Assembly: GCA_037953625.1 (NCBI GenBank)
Contig: CM075651.1
Span: 102,487,001 to 102,551,000 of the forward strand
Origin: Crotalaria pallida
Taxonomy: Eukaryota > Streptophyta > Magnoliopsida > Fabales > Fabaceae
Length of the DNA: 64,000 bases
Direction of reading: 5' to 3'
Each line of letters begins with the position of its first letter. Position 1 is the first letter of the stretch. Shown in pieces: positions 36,001 to 50,700 of the stretch. The notes under the pieces are model-generated. The model was given only the letters and a program-made list of their open reading frames with translations. It searched no databases and was not told where the DNA came from. The position numbers were made by a program, and so were the translations under genes.

Positions 36001-39000
36001 TGCTACACCCTCTACGTCCCTTGGGGTACCATGCAAAGTTTAGGATCATTCTAATGGTTATTATAAGTCCTAACACACATTCCTAGACCATTCTAAGCCT
36101 TTAGAATACTCTCTTAACCAATCTACACTTGTTAGAACCTCCAAGGACTCATGCTACACCCTCTACATCCCTTGGGGACTCAAGCATTGTTTAGGATCAT
36201 TCTAATGGTTCTTATAAGTCCTAATACACATTCCTAGAGCATTCTATGCCTTTAGAATACTCTCTTAACCATTCTACACTTGTTAGAACAGCCAAAGACT
36301 CATGATACACCCTCAACGTCCCTTGGGGTACCTTGCAATGTTTACGATCATTATAATGGTTATTATAAGTCCTAATACAAATTCCTAGACCATTCTAAGC
36401 CTTTAGAATACTCTTTTAACCATTCTACACTTGTTAGAACCTCCAAGGACTCATGCTACACCCTCTACGTCCCTTGGGGTACCATGCAAAGTTTAGGATC
36501 ATTCTAATGGTTATTATAAGTCCTAATACACATTCCTAGAGCATTCTAAGCCTTTAGAATACTCTCTTAACTATTCTATACTTATTAGAACCTCCAAGGA
36601 CTCATGCTACACCCTCTACGTCCCTTGGGTACCATGCAATGTTTAGGATCGTTCTAATGGTTATTATAAGTCCTAATACACATTCCTAACCATTCTAAGC
36701 CTTTAGAATACTTTGTTAACCATTCTAAACTTGTTAGAACCTCCAAGGACTCATGCTACACCCTCTACGTCCCTTGGGGTACCATGCAATGTTTAGGATT
36801 ATTCTGATGTTTATTATAAGTCCTAATATACATTCCTAGAACATTCTAAGGCTTCAGAATACTCTCTTAACCATTCTACACTTGTTAGAACCTCCAAGGA
36901 CTCATGCTACACCCTCTACGTCCCTTGGGGTACCTTGCAATGTTTAGGATAGTTCTAATGGTTATTATAAGTCCTAATACACATTCCTAGACCATTCTAA
37001 GCCTTTAGAATACTCTCATAACCATTCTACAATTGTTAGAACCTTCAAGGACTCATGCTACACCCTCTAAGTCCCTTGGGGTACCATGCAATGTTTAGGA
37101 TTATTCAAATGGTTATTATAAGTCCTAATACACATTCCTAGACCATTCTAAGCCTTTAGAATACTCTCTTAACCATTCTACACTTGTTAAAACCTCCAAG
37201 GACTCATTCTACACCCTCTACGTCCCTTGGTGACTCAAGCATTGTTTAGGATCATTCTAATGGTTCTTATAAGTCCTAATACACGTTCCTAGACCATTCT
37301 AAGCCTTTAGAATACTCTCTTAACCAATCTACACTTGTTAGAACCTCCAAGGACTGATGCTACACCCTCTACGTCCCTTGGGGACTCAAGCATTGTTTAG
37401 GATCATTCTAACGGTTCTTATAAGTCCTAATACACATTCCTAGACCATTCTAAGCCTTTAGAATACTCTCTTAACCATTTTAAACTTGTTAGAACCTCCA
37501 AGGACTCATTCTACAACCTCTAGGTCCCTTGGGGTACCATGCAATGTTTAGGATCATTCTAATGGTTATTATAAGTCCTAATACACATTCCTAGAGCATT
37601 CTAAGCCTTTAGAATACTCTCTAAACCATTCTACACTTATTAGAACCTCCAAGGACTCATGCTACACCCTCTACGTCCCTTGGGGTACCATGCAATGTTT
37701 AGGATTATTCTAATGGTTATTATAAGTCCTAATACACATTCCTCGAACATTCTAAGCCTTTAGAATACTCTCTTAACCATTCTACACTTGTTAGAACCTC
37801 CAAGGACTCATGTTACACAATGTACGTCCCTTGGGGTACCATGCAATGTTTATGATCATTTTAATTGTTCTTATCAGTCCTAATACACATTCCTAGACCA
37901 TTCTAAGCCTTTAGAATACTCTCTTAACCATTCTACATTTGTTAGAACCTCCAAGGACTCATGTTACACCCTCTACGTCCCTTGGGGACTCAAACATTTT
38001 TTAGGATCATTCTAATGGTTATTATAAGTCCTAATACACATTCCTACACGATTCTAAGCCTTTAGAATACTCTCTTAACCATTCTACACTTGTTAGAACC
38101 TCCAAGGACTCATGCTACACTCTCTACGTCCCTTCGGGTACCATGCAATGTTTAGGATTATTCTGATGTATATTATAAGTCCTAATATACATTCCTAGAA
38201 CATTCTAAGTCTTCAGAATACTCTCTTAACCAATCTACACTTGTTAGAACCTCCAAGGACTCATGCTTCACCCTCTACATCCCTTGGGGACTCAAGCATT
38301 GTTTAGGATCATTCTAATGGTTCTTATAAGTCCTAATACACATTCCTAGAGCATTCTATGCCTTTAGAATACTCTCTTAACCATTCTACACTTGTTAGAA
38401 CAGCCAAAGACTCATGATACACCCTCAACGTCCCTTGGGGTACCTTGCAATGTTTACGATCATTATAATGGTTATTATAAGTCCTAATACAAATTCCTAG
38501 ACCATTCTAAGCCTTTAGAATACTCTCTTAACCATTCTACACTTGTTAGAACCTCCAAGGACTCATGCTACACCCTCTACGTCCCTTGGGGTACCATGCA
38601 AAGTTTAGGATCATTCTAATGGTTATAATAAGTCCTAACACACATTCCTAGACCATTCTAAGCCTTTAGAATACTCTCTTAACCAATCTACACTTGTTAG
38701 AACCTCCAAGGACTCATGCTACACCCTCTACATCCCTTGGGGACTCAAGCATTGTTTAGGATAATTCTAATGGTTCTTATAAGTCCTAATACACATTCCT
38801 AGAGCATTCTATGCCTTTAGAATACTCTCTTAACCATTCTACACTTGTTAGAACAGCCAAAGACTCATGATACACCCTCAACGTCCCTTGGGGTACCTTG
38901 CAATGTTTACGATCATTATAATGGTTATTATAAGTCCTAATACAAATTCCTAGACCATTCTAAGCCTTTAGAATACTCTTTTAACCATTCTACACTTGTT

Positions 39001-39880
39001 AGAACCTCCAAGGACTCATGCTACACCCTCTACGTCCCTTGGGGTACCATGCAAAGTTTAGGATCATTCTAATGGTTATTATAAGTCCTAATACACATTC
39101 CTAGAGCATTCTAAGCCTTTAGAATACTCTCTTAACTATTATATACTTATTAGAACCTCCAAGGACTCATGCTACACCCTCTACGTCCCTTGGGTACCAT
39201 GCAATGTTTAGGATCGTTCTAATGGTTATTATAAGTCCTAATACACATTCCTAACCATTCTAAGCCTTTAGAATACTTTGTTAACCATTCTAAACTTGTT
39301 AGAACCTCCAAGGACTCATGCTACACCCTCTACGTCCCTTGGGGTACCATGCAATGTTTAGGATTATTCTGATGTATATTATAAGTCCTAATATACATTC
39401 CTAGAACATTCTAAGCCTTCAGAATACTCTCTTAACCATTCTACACTTGTTAGAACCTCCAAGGACTCATGCTACACCCTCTACGTCCCTTGGGGTACCT
39501 TGCAATGTTTAGGATAGTTCTAATGGTTATTATAAGTCCTAATACACATTCCTAGACCATTCTAAGCCTTTAGAATACTCTCATAACCATTCTACAATTG
39601 TTAGAACCTTCAAGGACTCATGCTACACCCTCTAAGTCCCTTGGGGTACCATGCAATGTTTAGGATTATTCAAATGGTTATTATAAGTCCTAATACACAT
39701 TCCTAGACCATTCTAAGCCTTTAGAATACTCTCTTAACCATTCTACACTTGTTAAAACCTCCAAGGACTCATTCTACACCCTCTACGTCCCTTGGTGACT
39801 CAAGCATTGTTTAGGATCATTCTAATGGTTCTTATAAGTCCTAATACACGTTCCTAGACCATTCTAAGCCTTTAGAATAC
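33090..39880 (+). repeat. HOR block D: 2565-bp unit (17 monomers), about three copies
   Basis: The (C/A)GCCAAAGACTC monomer occurs in pairs 453 bp apart at 33272/33725, 35837/36290 and 38402/38855, each pair shifted by exactly 2565 bp. Other shared markers are TTACACAATGTACG, CTTCGGGTACC and CTACACGATTC. The third copy runs on to about 40790 but its tail is also the first part of the next block. Confidence 0.88.
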
Positions 39881-42800
39881 TCTCTTAACCAATCTACACT
39901 TGTTAGAACCTCCAAGGACTCATGCTACACCCTCTACGTCCCTTGGGGACTCAAGCATTGTTTAGGATCATTCTAACGGTTCTTATAAGTCCTAATACAT
40001 ATTCCTAGACCATTCTAAGCCTTTAGAATACTCTCTTAACCATTTTACACTTGTTAGAACCTCCAAGGACTCATTCTACAACCTCTAGGTCCCTTGGGGT
40101 ACCATGCAATGTTTAGGATCATTCTAATGGTTATTATAAGTCCTAATACACATTCCTAGAGCATTCTAAGCCTTTAGAATACTCTCTAAACCATTCTACA
40201 CTTATTAGAACCTCCAAGGACTCATGCTACACCCTCTACGTCCCTTGGGGTACCATGCAATGTTTAGGATTATTCTAATGGTTATTATAAGTCCTAATAC
40301 ACATTCCTCGAACATTCTAAGCCTTTAGAATACTCTCTTAACCATTCTACACTTGTTAGAACCTCCAAGGACTCATGTTACACAATGTACGTCCCTTGGG
40401 GTACCATGCATTGTTTATGATCATTTTAATTGTTCTTATCAGTCCTAATACACATTCCTAGACCATTCTAAGCCTTTAGAATACTCTCTTAACCATTCTA
40501 CATTTCTTAGAACCTCCAAGGACTCATGTTACACCCTCTACGTCCCTTGGGGACTCAAACATTTTTTAGGATCATTCTAATGGTTATTATAAGTCCTAAT
40601 ACACATTCCTACACGATTCTAAGCCTTTAGAATACTCTCTTAACCATTCTACACTTGTTAGAACCTCCAAGGACTCATGCTACTCCCTCTACGTCCCTTC
40701 GGGTACCATGCAATGTTTAGGATTATTCTGATGTATATTATAAGTCCTAATATACATTCCTAGAACATTCTAAGTCTTCAGAATACTCTCTTAACCATTC
40801 TACACTTGTTAGAACCTCCAAGGACTCATGCTACACCCTCTACGTCCCTTGGGGTACCATGCAATGTTTAGGATCATTCTAATGGTTATTATAAGTCCTA
40901 ACACACATTCCTAGACCATTCTAAGCCTTTAGAATACTCTCTTAACCAATCTACACTTGTTAGAACCTCCAAGGACTCATGCTACACCCTCTACATCCCT
41001 TGGGGACTCAAGTATTGTTTAGGATCATTCTAATGGTTCTTATAAGTCCTAATACACATTCCTAGAGCATTCTATGCCTTTAGAATACTCTCTTAACCAT
41101 TCTACACTTGTTAGAACCGCCAAAGACTCATGATACACCCTCAACGTCCCTTGGGTTACCTTGCAATGTTTACGATCATTATAATGGTTATTATAAGTCC
41201 TAATACAAATTCCTAGACCATTCTAAGCCTTTAGAATACTCTCTTAACCATTCTACACTTGTTAGAACCTCCAAGGACTCATGCTACACCCTCTACGTCC
41301 CTTGGGGTACCATGCAAAGTTTAGGATCATTCTAATGGTTATTATAAGTCCTAATACACATTCCTAGAGCATTCTAAGCCTTTAGAATACTCTCTAAACC
41401 ATTCTACACTTATTAGAACCTCCAACGACTCATGCTACACCCTCTACGTCCCTTGGGGTACCATGCAATGTTTAGGATCATTCTAATGGTTATTATAAGT
41501 CCTAACACACATTCCTAGACCATTCTAAGCCTTTAGAATACTCTCTTAACCAATCTACACTTGTTAGAACCTCCAAGGACTCATGCTACACCCTCTACGT
41601 CCCTTGGGGACTCAAGCATTGTTTAGGATCATTCTAACGGTTCTTATAAGTCCTAATACATATTCCTAGACCATTCTAAGCCTTTAGAATACTCTCTTAA
41701 CCATTTTACACTTGTTAGAACCTCCAAGGACTCATTCTACAACCTCTAGGTCCCTTGGGGTACCATGCAATGTTTAGGATCATTCTAATGGTTATTATAA
41801 GTCCTAATACACATTCCTAGAGCATTCTAAGCCTTTAGAATACTCTCTAAACCATTCTACACTTATTAGAACCTCCAAGGACTCATGCTACACCCTCTAC
41901 GTCCCTTGGGGTACCATGCAATGTTTAGGATTATTCTAATGGTTATTATAAGTCCTAATACACATTCCTCGAACATTCTAAGCCTTTAGAATACTCTCTT
42001 AACCATTCTACACTTGTTAGAACCTCCAAGGACTCATGTTACACAATGTACGTCCCTTGGGGTACCATGCATTGTTTATGATCATTTTAATTGTTCTTAT
42101 CAGTCCTAATACACATTCCTAGACCATTCTAAGCCTTTAGAATACTCTCTTAACCATTCTACATTTCTTAGAACCTCCAAGGACTCATGTTACACCCTCT
42201 ACGTCCCTTGGGGACTCAAACATTTTTTAGGATCATTCTAATGGTTATTATAAGTCCTAATACACATTCCTACACGATTCTAAGCCTTTAGAATACTCTC
42301 TTAACCATTCTACACTTGTTAGAACCTCCAAGGACTCATGCTACTCCCTCTACGTCCCTTCGGGTACCATGCAATGTTTAGGATTATTCTGATGTATATT
42401 ATAAGTCCTAATATACATTCCTAGAACATTCTAAGTCTTCAGAATACTCTCTTAACCATTCTACACTTGTTAGAACCTCCAAGGACTCATGCTACACCCT
42501 CTACGTCCCTTGGGGTACCATGCAATGTTTAGGATCATTCTAATGGTTATTATAAGTCCTAACACACATTCCTAGACCATTCTAAGCCTTTAGAATACTC
42601 TCTTAACCAATCTACACTTGTTAGAACCTCCAAGGACTCATGCTACACCCTCTACATCCCTTGGGGACTCAAGTATTGTTTAGGATCATTCTAATGGTTC
42701 TTATAAGTCCTAATACACATTCCTAGAGCATTCTATGCCTTTAGAATACTCTCTTAACCATTCTACACTTGTTAGAACCGCCAAAGACTCATGATACACC

Positions 42801-44490
42801 CTCAACGTCCCTTGGGTTACCTTGCAATGTTTACGATCATTATAATGGTTATTATAAGTCCTAATACAAATTCCTAGACCATTCTAAGCCTTTAGAATAC
42901 TCTCTTAACCATTCTACACTTGTTAGAACCTCCAAGGACTCATGCTACACCCTCTACGTCCCTTGGGGTACCATGCAAAGTTTAGGATCATTCTAATGGT
43001 TATTATAAGTCCTAATACACATTCCTAGAGCATTCTAAGCCTTTAGAATACTCTCTAAACCATTCTACACTTATTAGAACCTCCAACGACTCATGCTACA
43101 CCCTCTACGTCCCTTGGGGTACCTTGCAATGTTTAGGATAGTTCTAATGGCTATTATAAGTCCTAATACACATTCCTAGACCATTCTAAGCCTTTAGAAT
43201 ACTCTCTTAACCAATCTACACTTGTTAGAACCTCCAAGGACTCATGCTACACCCTCTACGTCCCTTGGGGACTCAAGCATTGTTTAGGATCATTCTAACG
43301 GTTCTTATAAGTCCTAATACACATTCCTAGACCATTCTAAGCCTTTAGAATACTCTCTTAACCATTTTACACTTGTTAGAACCTCCAAGGACTCATTCTA
43401 CAACCTCTAGGTCCCTTGGGGTACCATGCAATGTTTAGGATCATTCTAATGGTTATTATAAGTCCTAATACACATTCCTAGAGCATTCTAAGCCTTTAGA
43501 ATACTCTCTAAACCATTCTACACTTATTAGAACCTCCAAGGACTCATGCTACACCCTCTACGTCCCTTGGGGTACCATGCAATGTTTAGGATTATTCTAA
43601 TGGTTATTATAAGTCCTAATACACATTCCTCGAACATTCTAAGCCTTTAGAATACTCTCTTAACCATTCTACACTTGTTAGAACCTCCAAGGACTCATGT
43701 TACACAATGTACGTCCCTTGGGGTACCATGCAATGTTTATGATCATTTTAATTGTTCTTATCAGTCCTAATACACATTCCTAGACCATTCTAAGCCTTTA
43801 GAATACTCTCTTAACCATTCTACATTTGTTAGAACCTCCAAGGACTCATGTTACACCCTCTACGTCCCTTGGGGACTCAAACATTTTTTAGGATCATTCT
43901 AATGGTTATTATAAGTCCTAATACACATTCCTACACGATTCTAAGCCTTTAGAATACTCTCTTAACCATTCTACACTTGTTAGAACCTCCAAGGACTCAT
44001 GCTACACCCTCTACGTCCCTTCGGGTACCATGCAATGTTTAGGATTATTCTGATGTATATTATAAGTCCTAATATACATTCCTAGAACATTCTAAGTCTT
44101 CAGAATACTCTCTTAACCATTCTACACTTGTTAGAACCTCCAAGGACTCATGCTACACCCTCTACGTCCCTTGGGGTACCATGCAATGTTTAGGATCATT
44201 CTAATGGTTATTATAAGTCCTAACACACATTCCTAGACCATTCTAAGCCTTTAGAATACTCTCTTAACCAATCTACACTTGTTAGAACCTCCAAGGACTC
44301 ATGCTACACCCTCTACATCCCTTGGGGACTCAAGCATTGTTTAGGATCATTCTAATGGTTCTTATAAGTCCTAATACACATTCCTAGAGCATTCTATGCC
44401 TTTAGAATACTCTCTTAACCATTCTACACTTGTTAGAACCGCCAAAGACTCATGATACACCCTCAACGTCCCTTGGGTTACCTTGCAATG
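39880..44490 (+). repeat. HOR block: 1661-bp unit (11 monomers), about 2.8 copies
   Basis: The CGCCAAAGACTC monomer at 41118, 42779 and 44440 is spaced by exactly 1661 bp (11 x 151), and a private TTGGGTTACC variant follows each. The first unit grows out of the end of block D: 39961 and 41622 match at 1661 bp offset. The series breaks near 44490. Confidence 0.87.
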
Positions 44491-44720
44491 TTTAGGATTA
44501 TTCTAATGGTTATTATAAGTCCTAATACACATTCCTAGAGTATTCTAAGCCTTTAGAATACTCTCTAAACCATTCTACACTTATTAGAACCTCCAACGAC
44601 TCATGCTACACCCTCTACGTCCCTTGGGGTACCTTGCAATGTTTAGGATAGTTCTAATGGCTATTATAAGTCCTAATACACATTCCTAGACCATTCTAAG
44701 CCTTTAGAATACTCTCTTAA
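44490..44720 (+). repeat. Junction between the 11-mer and 15-mer blocks
   Basis: After 44475 the monomer switches from the expected TTTACGATCATTATAATGG type to a TTTAGGATTATTC type. From about 44720 the sequence is in phase with the 2263-bp unit. A plausible unequal-exchange breakpoint. Confidence 0.6.
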
Positions 44721-47700
44721 CCAATCTACACTTGTTAGAACCTCCAAGGACTCATGCTACACCCTCTACGTCCCTTGGGGACTCAAGCATTGTTTAGGAT
44801 CATTCTAACGGTTCTTATAAGTCCTAATACACATTCCTAGACCATTCTAAGCCTTTAGAATACTCTCTTAACCATTTTACACTTGTTAGAACCTCCAAGG
44901 ACTCATTCTACAACCTCTACGTCCCTTGGGGTACCATGCAATGTTTAGGATCATTTTAATGGTTATTATAAGTCCTAATACACATTCCTAGAGCATTCTA
45001 AGCCTTTAGAATACTCTCTAAACCATTCTACACTTATTAGAACCTCCAACGACTCATGCTACACCCTCTACGTCCCTTGGGGTACCATACAATGTTTAGG
45101 ATTATTCTATTGGTTATTATAAGTCCTAATACACATTCCTAGAACATTCTAATCCTTTAGAATACTCTCTTAACCATTCTACACTTGTTAGAACCTCCAA
45201 GGACTCCTGCTACACCCTCTACGTCCCTTGGGGTACCATGCAATGTTTATGATCATTTTAATGGTTCTTATAAGTCCTAATACACATTCCTAGACCATTT
45301 TAAGCCTTTAGAATACTCTCTTAACCATTCTACATTTGTTAGAACCTCCAAAGACTCATGCTACACCCTCTACGTCCCTTGGGGACTCAAACATTTTTTA
45401 GGATCATTCTAATGGTTATTATAAGTCCTAATACACATTCCTACACCATTCTAAGCCTTTAGAATACTCTCTTAACCATTCTACACTTGTTAGAACCTCC
45501 AAGGACTCATGCTACACCCTCTACGTCCCTTGGGGTACCATGCAATGTTTAGGATTATTCTGATGTTTATTATAAGTCCTAATATACATTCCTAGAACAT
45601 TCTAAGCCTTCAGAATACTCTCTTAACCATTCTACACTTGTTAGAACCTCCAAGGACTCATGCTACACCCTCTACGTCCCTTGGGGTACCTTGCAATGTT
45701 TAGGATAGTTCTAATGGTTATTATAAGTCCTAATACACATTCCTAGACCATTCTAAGCCTTTAGAATACTCTCATAACCATTCTACAATTGTTAGAACCT
45801 TCAAGGACTCATGCTACACCCTCTAAGTCCCTTGGAGTACCATGCAATGTTTAGGATCATTCTAATGGTTATTATAAGTCCTAACACACATTCCTAGACC
45901 ATTCTAAGCCTTTAGAATACTCTCTTAACCAATCTACACTTGTTAGAACCTCCAAGGACTCATGCTACACCCTCTACATCCCTTGGGGACTCAAGCATTG
46001 TTTAGGATCATTCTAATGGTTCTTATAAGTCCTAATACACATTCCTAGAGCATTCTATGCCTTTAGAATACTCTTTTAACCATTCTACACTTGTTAGAAC
46101 CGCCAAAGACTCATGATACACCCTCAACGTCCCTTGGGGTACCTTGCAATGTTTACGATCATTATAATGGTTATTATAAGTCCTAATACAAATTCCTAGA
46201 CCATTCTAAGCCTTTAGAATACTCTCTTAACCATTCTACACTTGTTAGAACCTCCAAGGACTCATGCTACACCCTCTACGTCCCTTGGGGTACCATGCAA
46301 AGTTTAGGATCATTCTAATGGTTATTATAAGTCCTAATACACATTCCTAGAGCATTCTAAGCCTTTAGAATACTCTCTTAACTATTCTATACTTATTAGA
46401 ACCTCCAAGGACTCATGCTACACCCTCTACGTCCCTTGGGTACCATGCAATGTTTAGGATCGTTCTAATGGTTATTATAAGTCCTAATACACATTCCTAA
46501 CCATTCTAAGCCTTTAGAATACTTTGTTAACCATTCTAAACTTGTTAGAACCTCCAAGGACTCATGCTACACCCTCTACGTCCCTTGGGGTACCATGCAA
46601 TGTTTAGGATTATTCTGATGTTTATTATAAGTCCTAATATACATTCCTAGAACATTCTAAGCCTTCAGAATACTCACTTAACCATTCTACACTTGTTAGA
46701 ACCTCCAAGGACTCATGCTACACCCTCTACGTCCCTTGGGGTACCTTGCAATGTTTAGGATAGTTCTAATGGTTATTATAAGTCCTAATACACATTCCTA
46801 GACCATTCTAAGCCTTTAGAATACTCTCATAACCATTCTACAATTGTTAGAACCTTCAAGGACTCATGCTACACCCTCTAAGTCCCTTGGGGTACCATGC
46901 AATGTTTAGGATCATTCTAATGGTTATTATAAGTCCTAATACACATTCCTACACCATTCTAAGCCTTTAGAATACTCTCTTAACCAATCTACACTTGTTA
47001 GAACCTCCAAGGACTCATGCCACACCCTCTACGTCCCTTGGGGACTCAAGCATTGTTTAGGATCATTCTAACGGTTCTTATAAGTCCTAATACACATTCC
47101 TAGACCATTCTAAGCCTTTAGAATACTCTCTTAACCATTTTACACTTGTTAGAACCTCCAAGGACTCATTCTACAACCTCTACGTCCCTTGGGGTACCAT
47201 GCAATGTTTAGGATCATTTTAATGGTTATTATAAGTCCTAATACACATTCCTAGAGCATTCTAAGCCTTTAGAATACTCTCTAAACCATTCTACACTTAT
47301 TAGAACCTCCAACGACTCATGCTACACCCTCTACGTCCCTTGGGGTACCATGCAATGTTTAGGAATATTCTATTGGTTATTATAAGTCCTAATACACATT
47401 CCTAGAACATTCTAATCCTTTAGAATACTCTCTTAACCATTCTACACTTGTTAGAACCTCCAAGGACTCCTGCTACACCCTCTACGTCCCTTGGGGTACC
47501 ATGCAATGTTTATGATCATTTTAATGGTTCTTATAAGTCCTAATACACATTCCTAGACCATTTTAAGCCTTTAGAATACTCTCTTAACCATTCTACATTT
47601 GTTAGAACCTCCAAAGACTCATGCTACACCCTCTACGTCCCTTGGGGACTCAAACATTTTTTAGGATCATTCTAATGGTTATTATAAGTCCTAATACACA

Positions 47701-50700
47701 TTCCTACACCATTCTAAGCCTTTAGAATACTCTCTTAACCATTCTACACTTGTTAGAACCTCCAAGGACTCATGCTACACCCTCTACGTCCCTTGGGGTA
47801 CCATGCAATGTTTAGGATTATTCTGATGTTTATTATAAGTCCTAATATACATTCCTAGAACATTCTAAGCCTTCAGAATACTCTCTTAACCATTCTACAC
47901 TTGTTAGAACCTCCAAGGACTCATGCTACACCCTCTACGTCCCTTGGGGTACCTTGCAATGTTTAGGATAGTTCTAATGGTTATTATAAGTCCTAATACA
48001 CATTCCTAGACCATTCTAAGCCTTTAGAATACTCTCATAACCATTCTACAATTGTTAGAACCTTCAAGGACTCATGCTACACCCTCTAAGTCCCTTGGGG
48101 TACCATGCAATGTTTAGGATCATTCTAATGGTTATTATAAGTCCTAATACACATTCCTACACCATTCTAAGCCTTTAGAATACTCTCTTAACCAATCTAC
48201 ACTTGTTAGAACCTCCAAGGACTCATGCCACACCCTCTACGTCCCTTGGGGACTCAAGCATTGTTTAGGATCATTCTAATGGTTCTTATAAGTCCTAATA
48301 CACATTCCTAGAGCATTCTATGCCTTTAGAATACTCTTTTAACCATTCTACACTTGTTAGAACCGCCAAAGACTCATGATACACCCTCAACGTCCCTTGG
48401 GGTACCTTGCAATGTTTACGATCATTATAATGGTTATTATAAGTCCTAATACAAATTCCTAGACCATTCTAAGCCTTTAGAATACTCTCTTAACCATTCT
48501 ACACTTGTTAGAACCTCCAAGGACTCATGCTACACCCTCTACGTCCCTTGGGGTACCATGCAAAGTTTAGGATCATTCTAATGGTTATTATAAGTCCTAA
48601 TACACATTCCTAGAGCATTCTAAGCCTTTAGAATACTCTCTTAACTATTCTATACTTATTAGAACCTCCAAGGACTCATGCTACACCCTCTACGTCCCTT
48701 GGGTACCATGCAATGTTTAGGATCGTTCTAATGGTTATTATAAGTCCTAATACACATTCCTAACCATTCTAAGCCTTTAGAATACTTTGTTAACCATTCT
48801 AAACTTGTTAGAACCTCCAAGGACTCATGCTACACCCTCTACGTCCCTTGGGGTACCATGCAATGTTTAGGATTATTCTGATGTTTATTATAAGTCCTAA
48901 TATACATTCCTAGAACATTCTAAGCCTTTAGAATACTCACTTAACCATTCTACACTTGTTAGAACCTCCAAGGACTCATGCTACACCCTCTACGTCCCTT
49001 GGGGTACCTTGCAATGTTTAGGATAGTTCTAATGGTTATTATAAGTCCTAATACACATTCCTAGACCATTCTAAGCCTTTAGAATACTCTCATAACCATT
49101 CTACAATTGTTAGAACCTTCAAGGACTCATGCTACACCCTCTAAGTCCCTTGGGGTACCATGCAATGTTTAGGATCATTCTAATGGTTATTATAAGTCCT
49201 AATACACATTCCTACACCATTCTAAGCCTTTAGAATACTCTCTTAACCAATCTACACTTGTTAGAACCTCCAAGGACTCATGCCACACCCTCTACGTCCC
49301 TTGGGGACTCAAGCATTGTTTAGGATCATTCTAACGGTTCTTATAAGTCCTAATACACATTCCTAGACCATTCTAAGCCTTTAGAATACTCTCTTAACCA
49401 TTTTACACTTGTTAGAACCTCCAAGGACTCATTCTACAACCTCTACGTCCCTTGGGGTACCATGCAATGTTTAGGATCATTTTAATGGTTATTATAAGTC
49501 CTAATACACATTCCTAGAGCATTCTAAGCCTTTAGAATACTCTCTAAACCATTCTACACTTATTAGAACTTCCAACGACTCATGCTACACCCTCTACGTC
49601 CCTTGGGGTACCATGCAATGTTTAGGATTATTCTATTGGTTATTATAAGTCCTAATACACATTCCTAGAACATTCTAATCCTTTAGAATACTCTCTTAAC
49701 CATTCTACACTTGTTAGAACCTCCAAGGACTCCTGCTACACCCTCTACGTCCCTTGGGGTACCATGCAATGTTTATGATCATTTTAATGGTTCTTATAAG
49801 TCCTAATACACATTCCTAGACCATTTTAAGCCTTTAGAATACTCTCTTAACCATTCTACATTTGTTAGAACCTCCAAAGACTCATGCTACACCCTCTACG
49901 TCCCTTGGGGACTCAAACATTTTTTAGGATCATTCTAATGGTTATTATAAGTCCTAATACACATTCCTACACCATTCTAAGCCTTTAGAATACTCTCTTA
50001 ACCATTCTACACTTGTTAGAACCTCCAAGGACTCATGCTACACCCTCTACGTCCCTTGGGGTACCATGCAATGTTTAGGATTATTCTGATGTTTATTATA
50101 AGTCCTAATATACATTCCTAGAACATTCTAAGCCTTCAGAATACTCTCTTAACCATTCTACACTTGTTAGAACCTCCAAGGACTCATGCTACACCCTCTA
50201 CGTCCCTTGGGGTACCTTGCAATGTTTAGGATAGTTCTAATGGTTATTATAAGTCCTAATACACATTCCTAGACCATTCTAAGCCTTTAGAATACTCTCA
50301 TAACCATTCTACAATTGTTAGAACCTTCAAGGACTCATGCTACACCCTCTAAGTCCCTTGGAGTACCATGCAATGTTTAGGATCATTCTAATGGTTATTA
50401 TAAGTCCTAACACACATTCCTAGACCATTCTAAGCCTTTAGAATACTCTCTTAACCAATCTACACTTGTTAGAACCTCCAAGGACTCATGCTACACCCTC
50501 TACATCCCTTGGGGACTCAAGCATTGTTTAGGATCATTCTAATGGTTCTTATAAGTCCTAATACACATTCCTAGAGCATTCTATGCCTTTAGAATACTCT
50601 TTTAACCATTCTACACTTGTTAGAACCGCCAAAGACTCATGATACACCCTCAACGTCCCTTGGGGTACCTTGCAATGTTTACGATCATTATAATGGTTAT

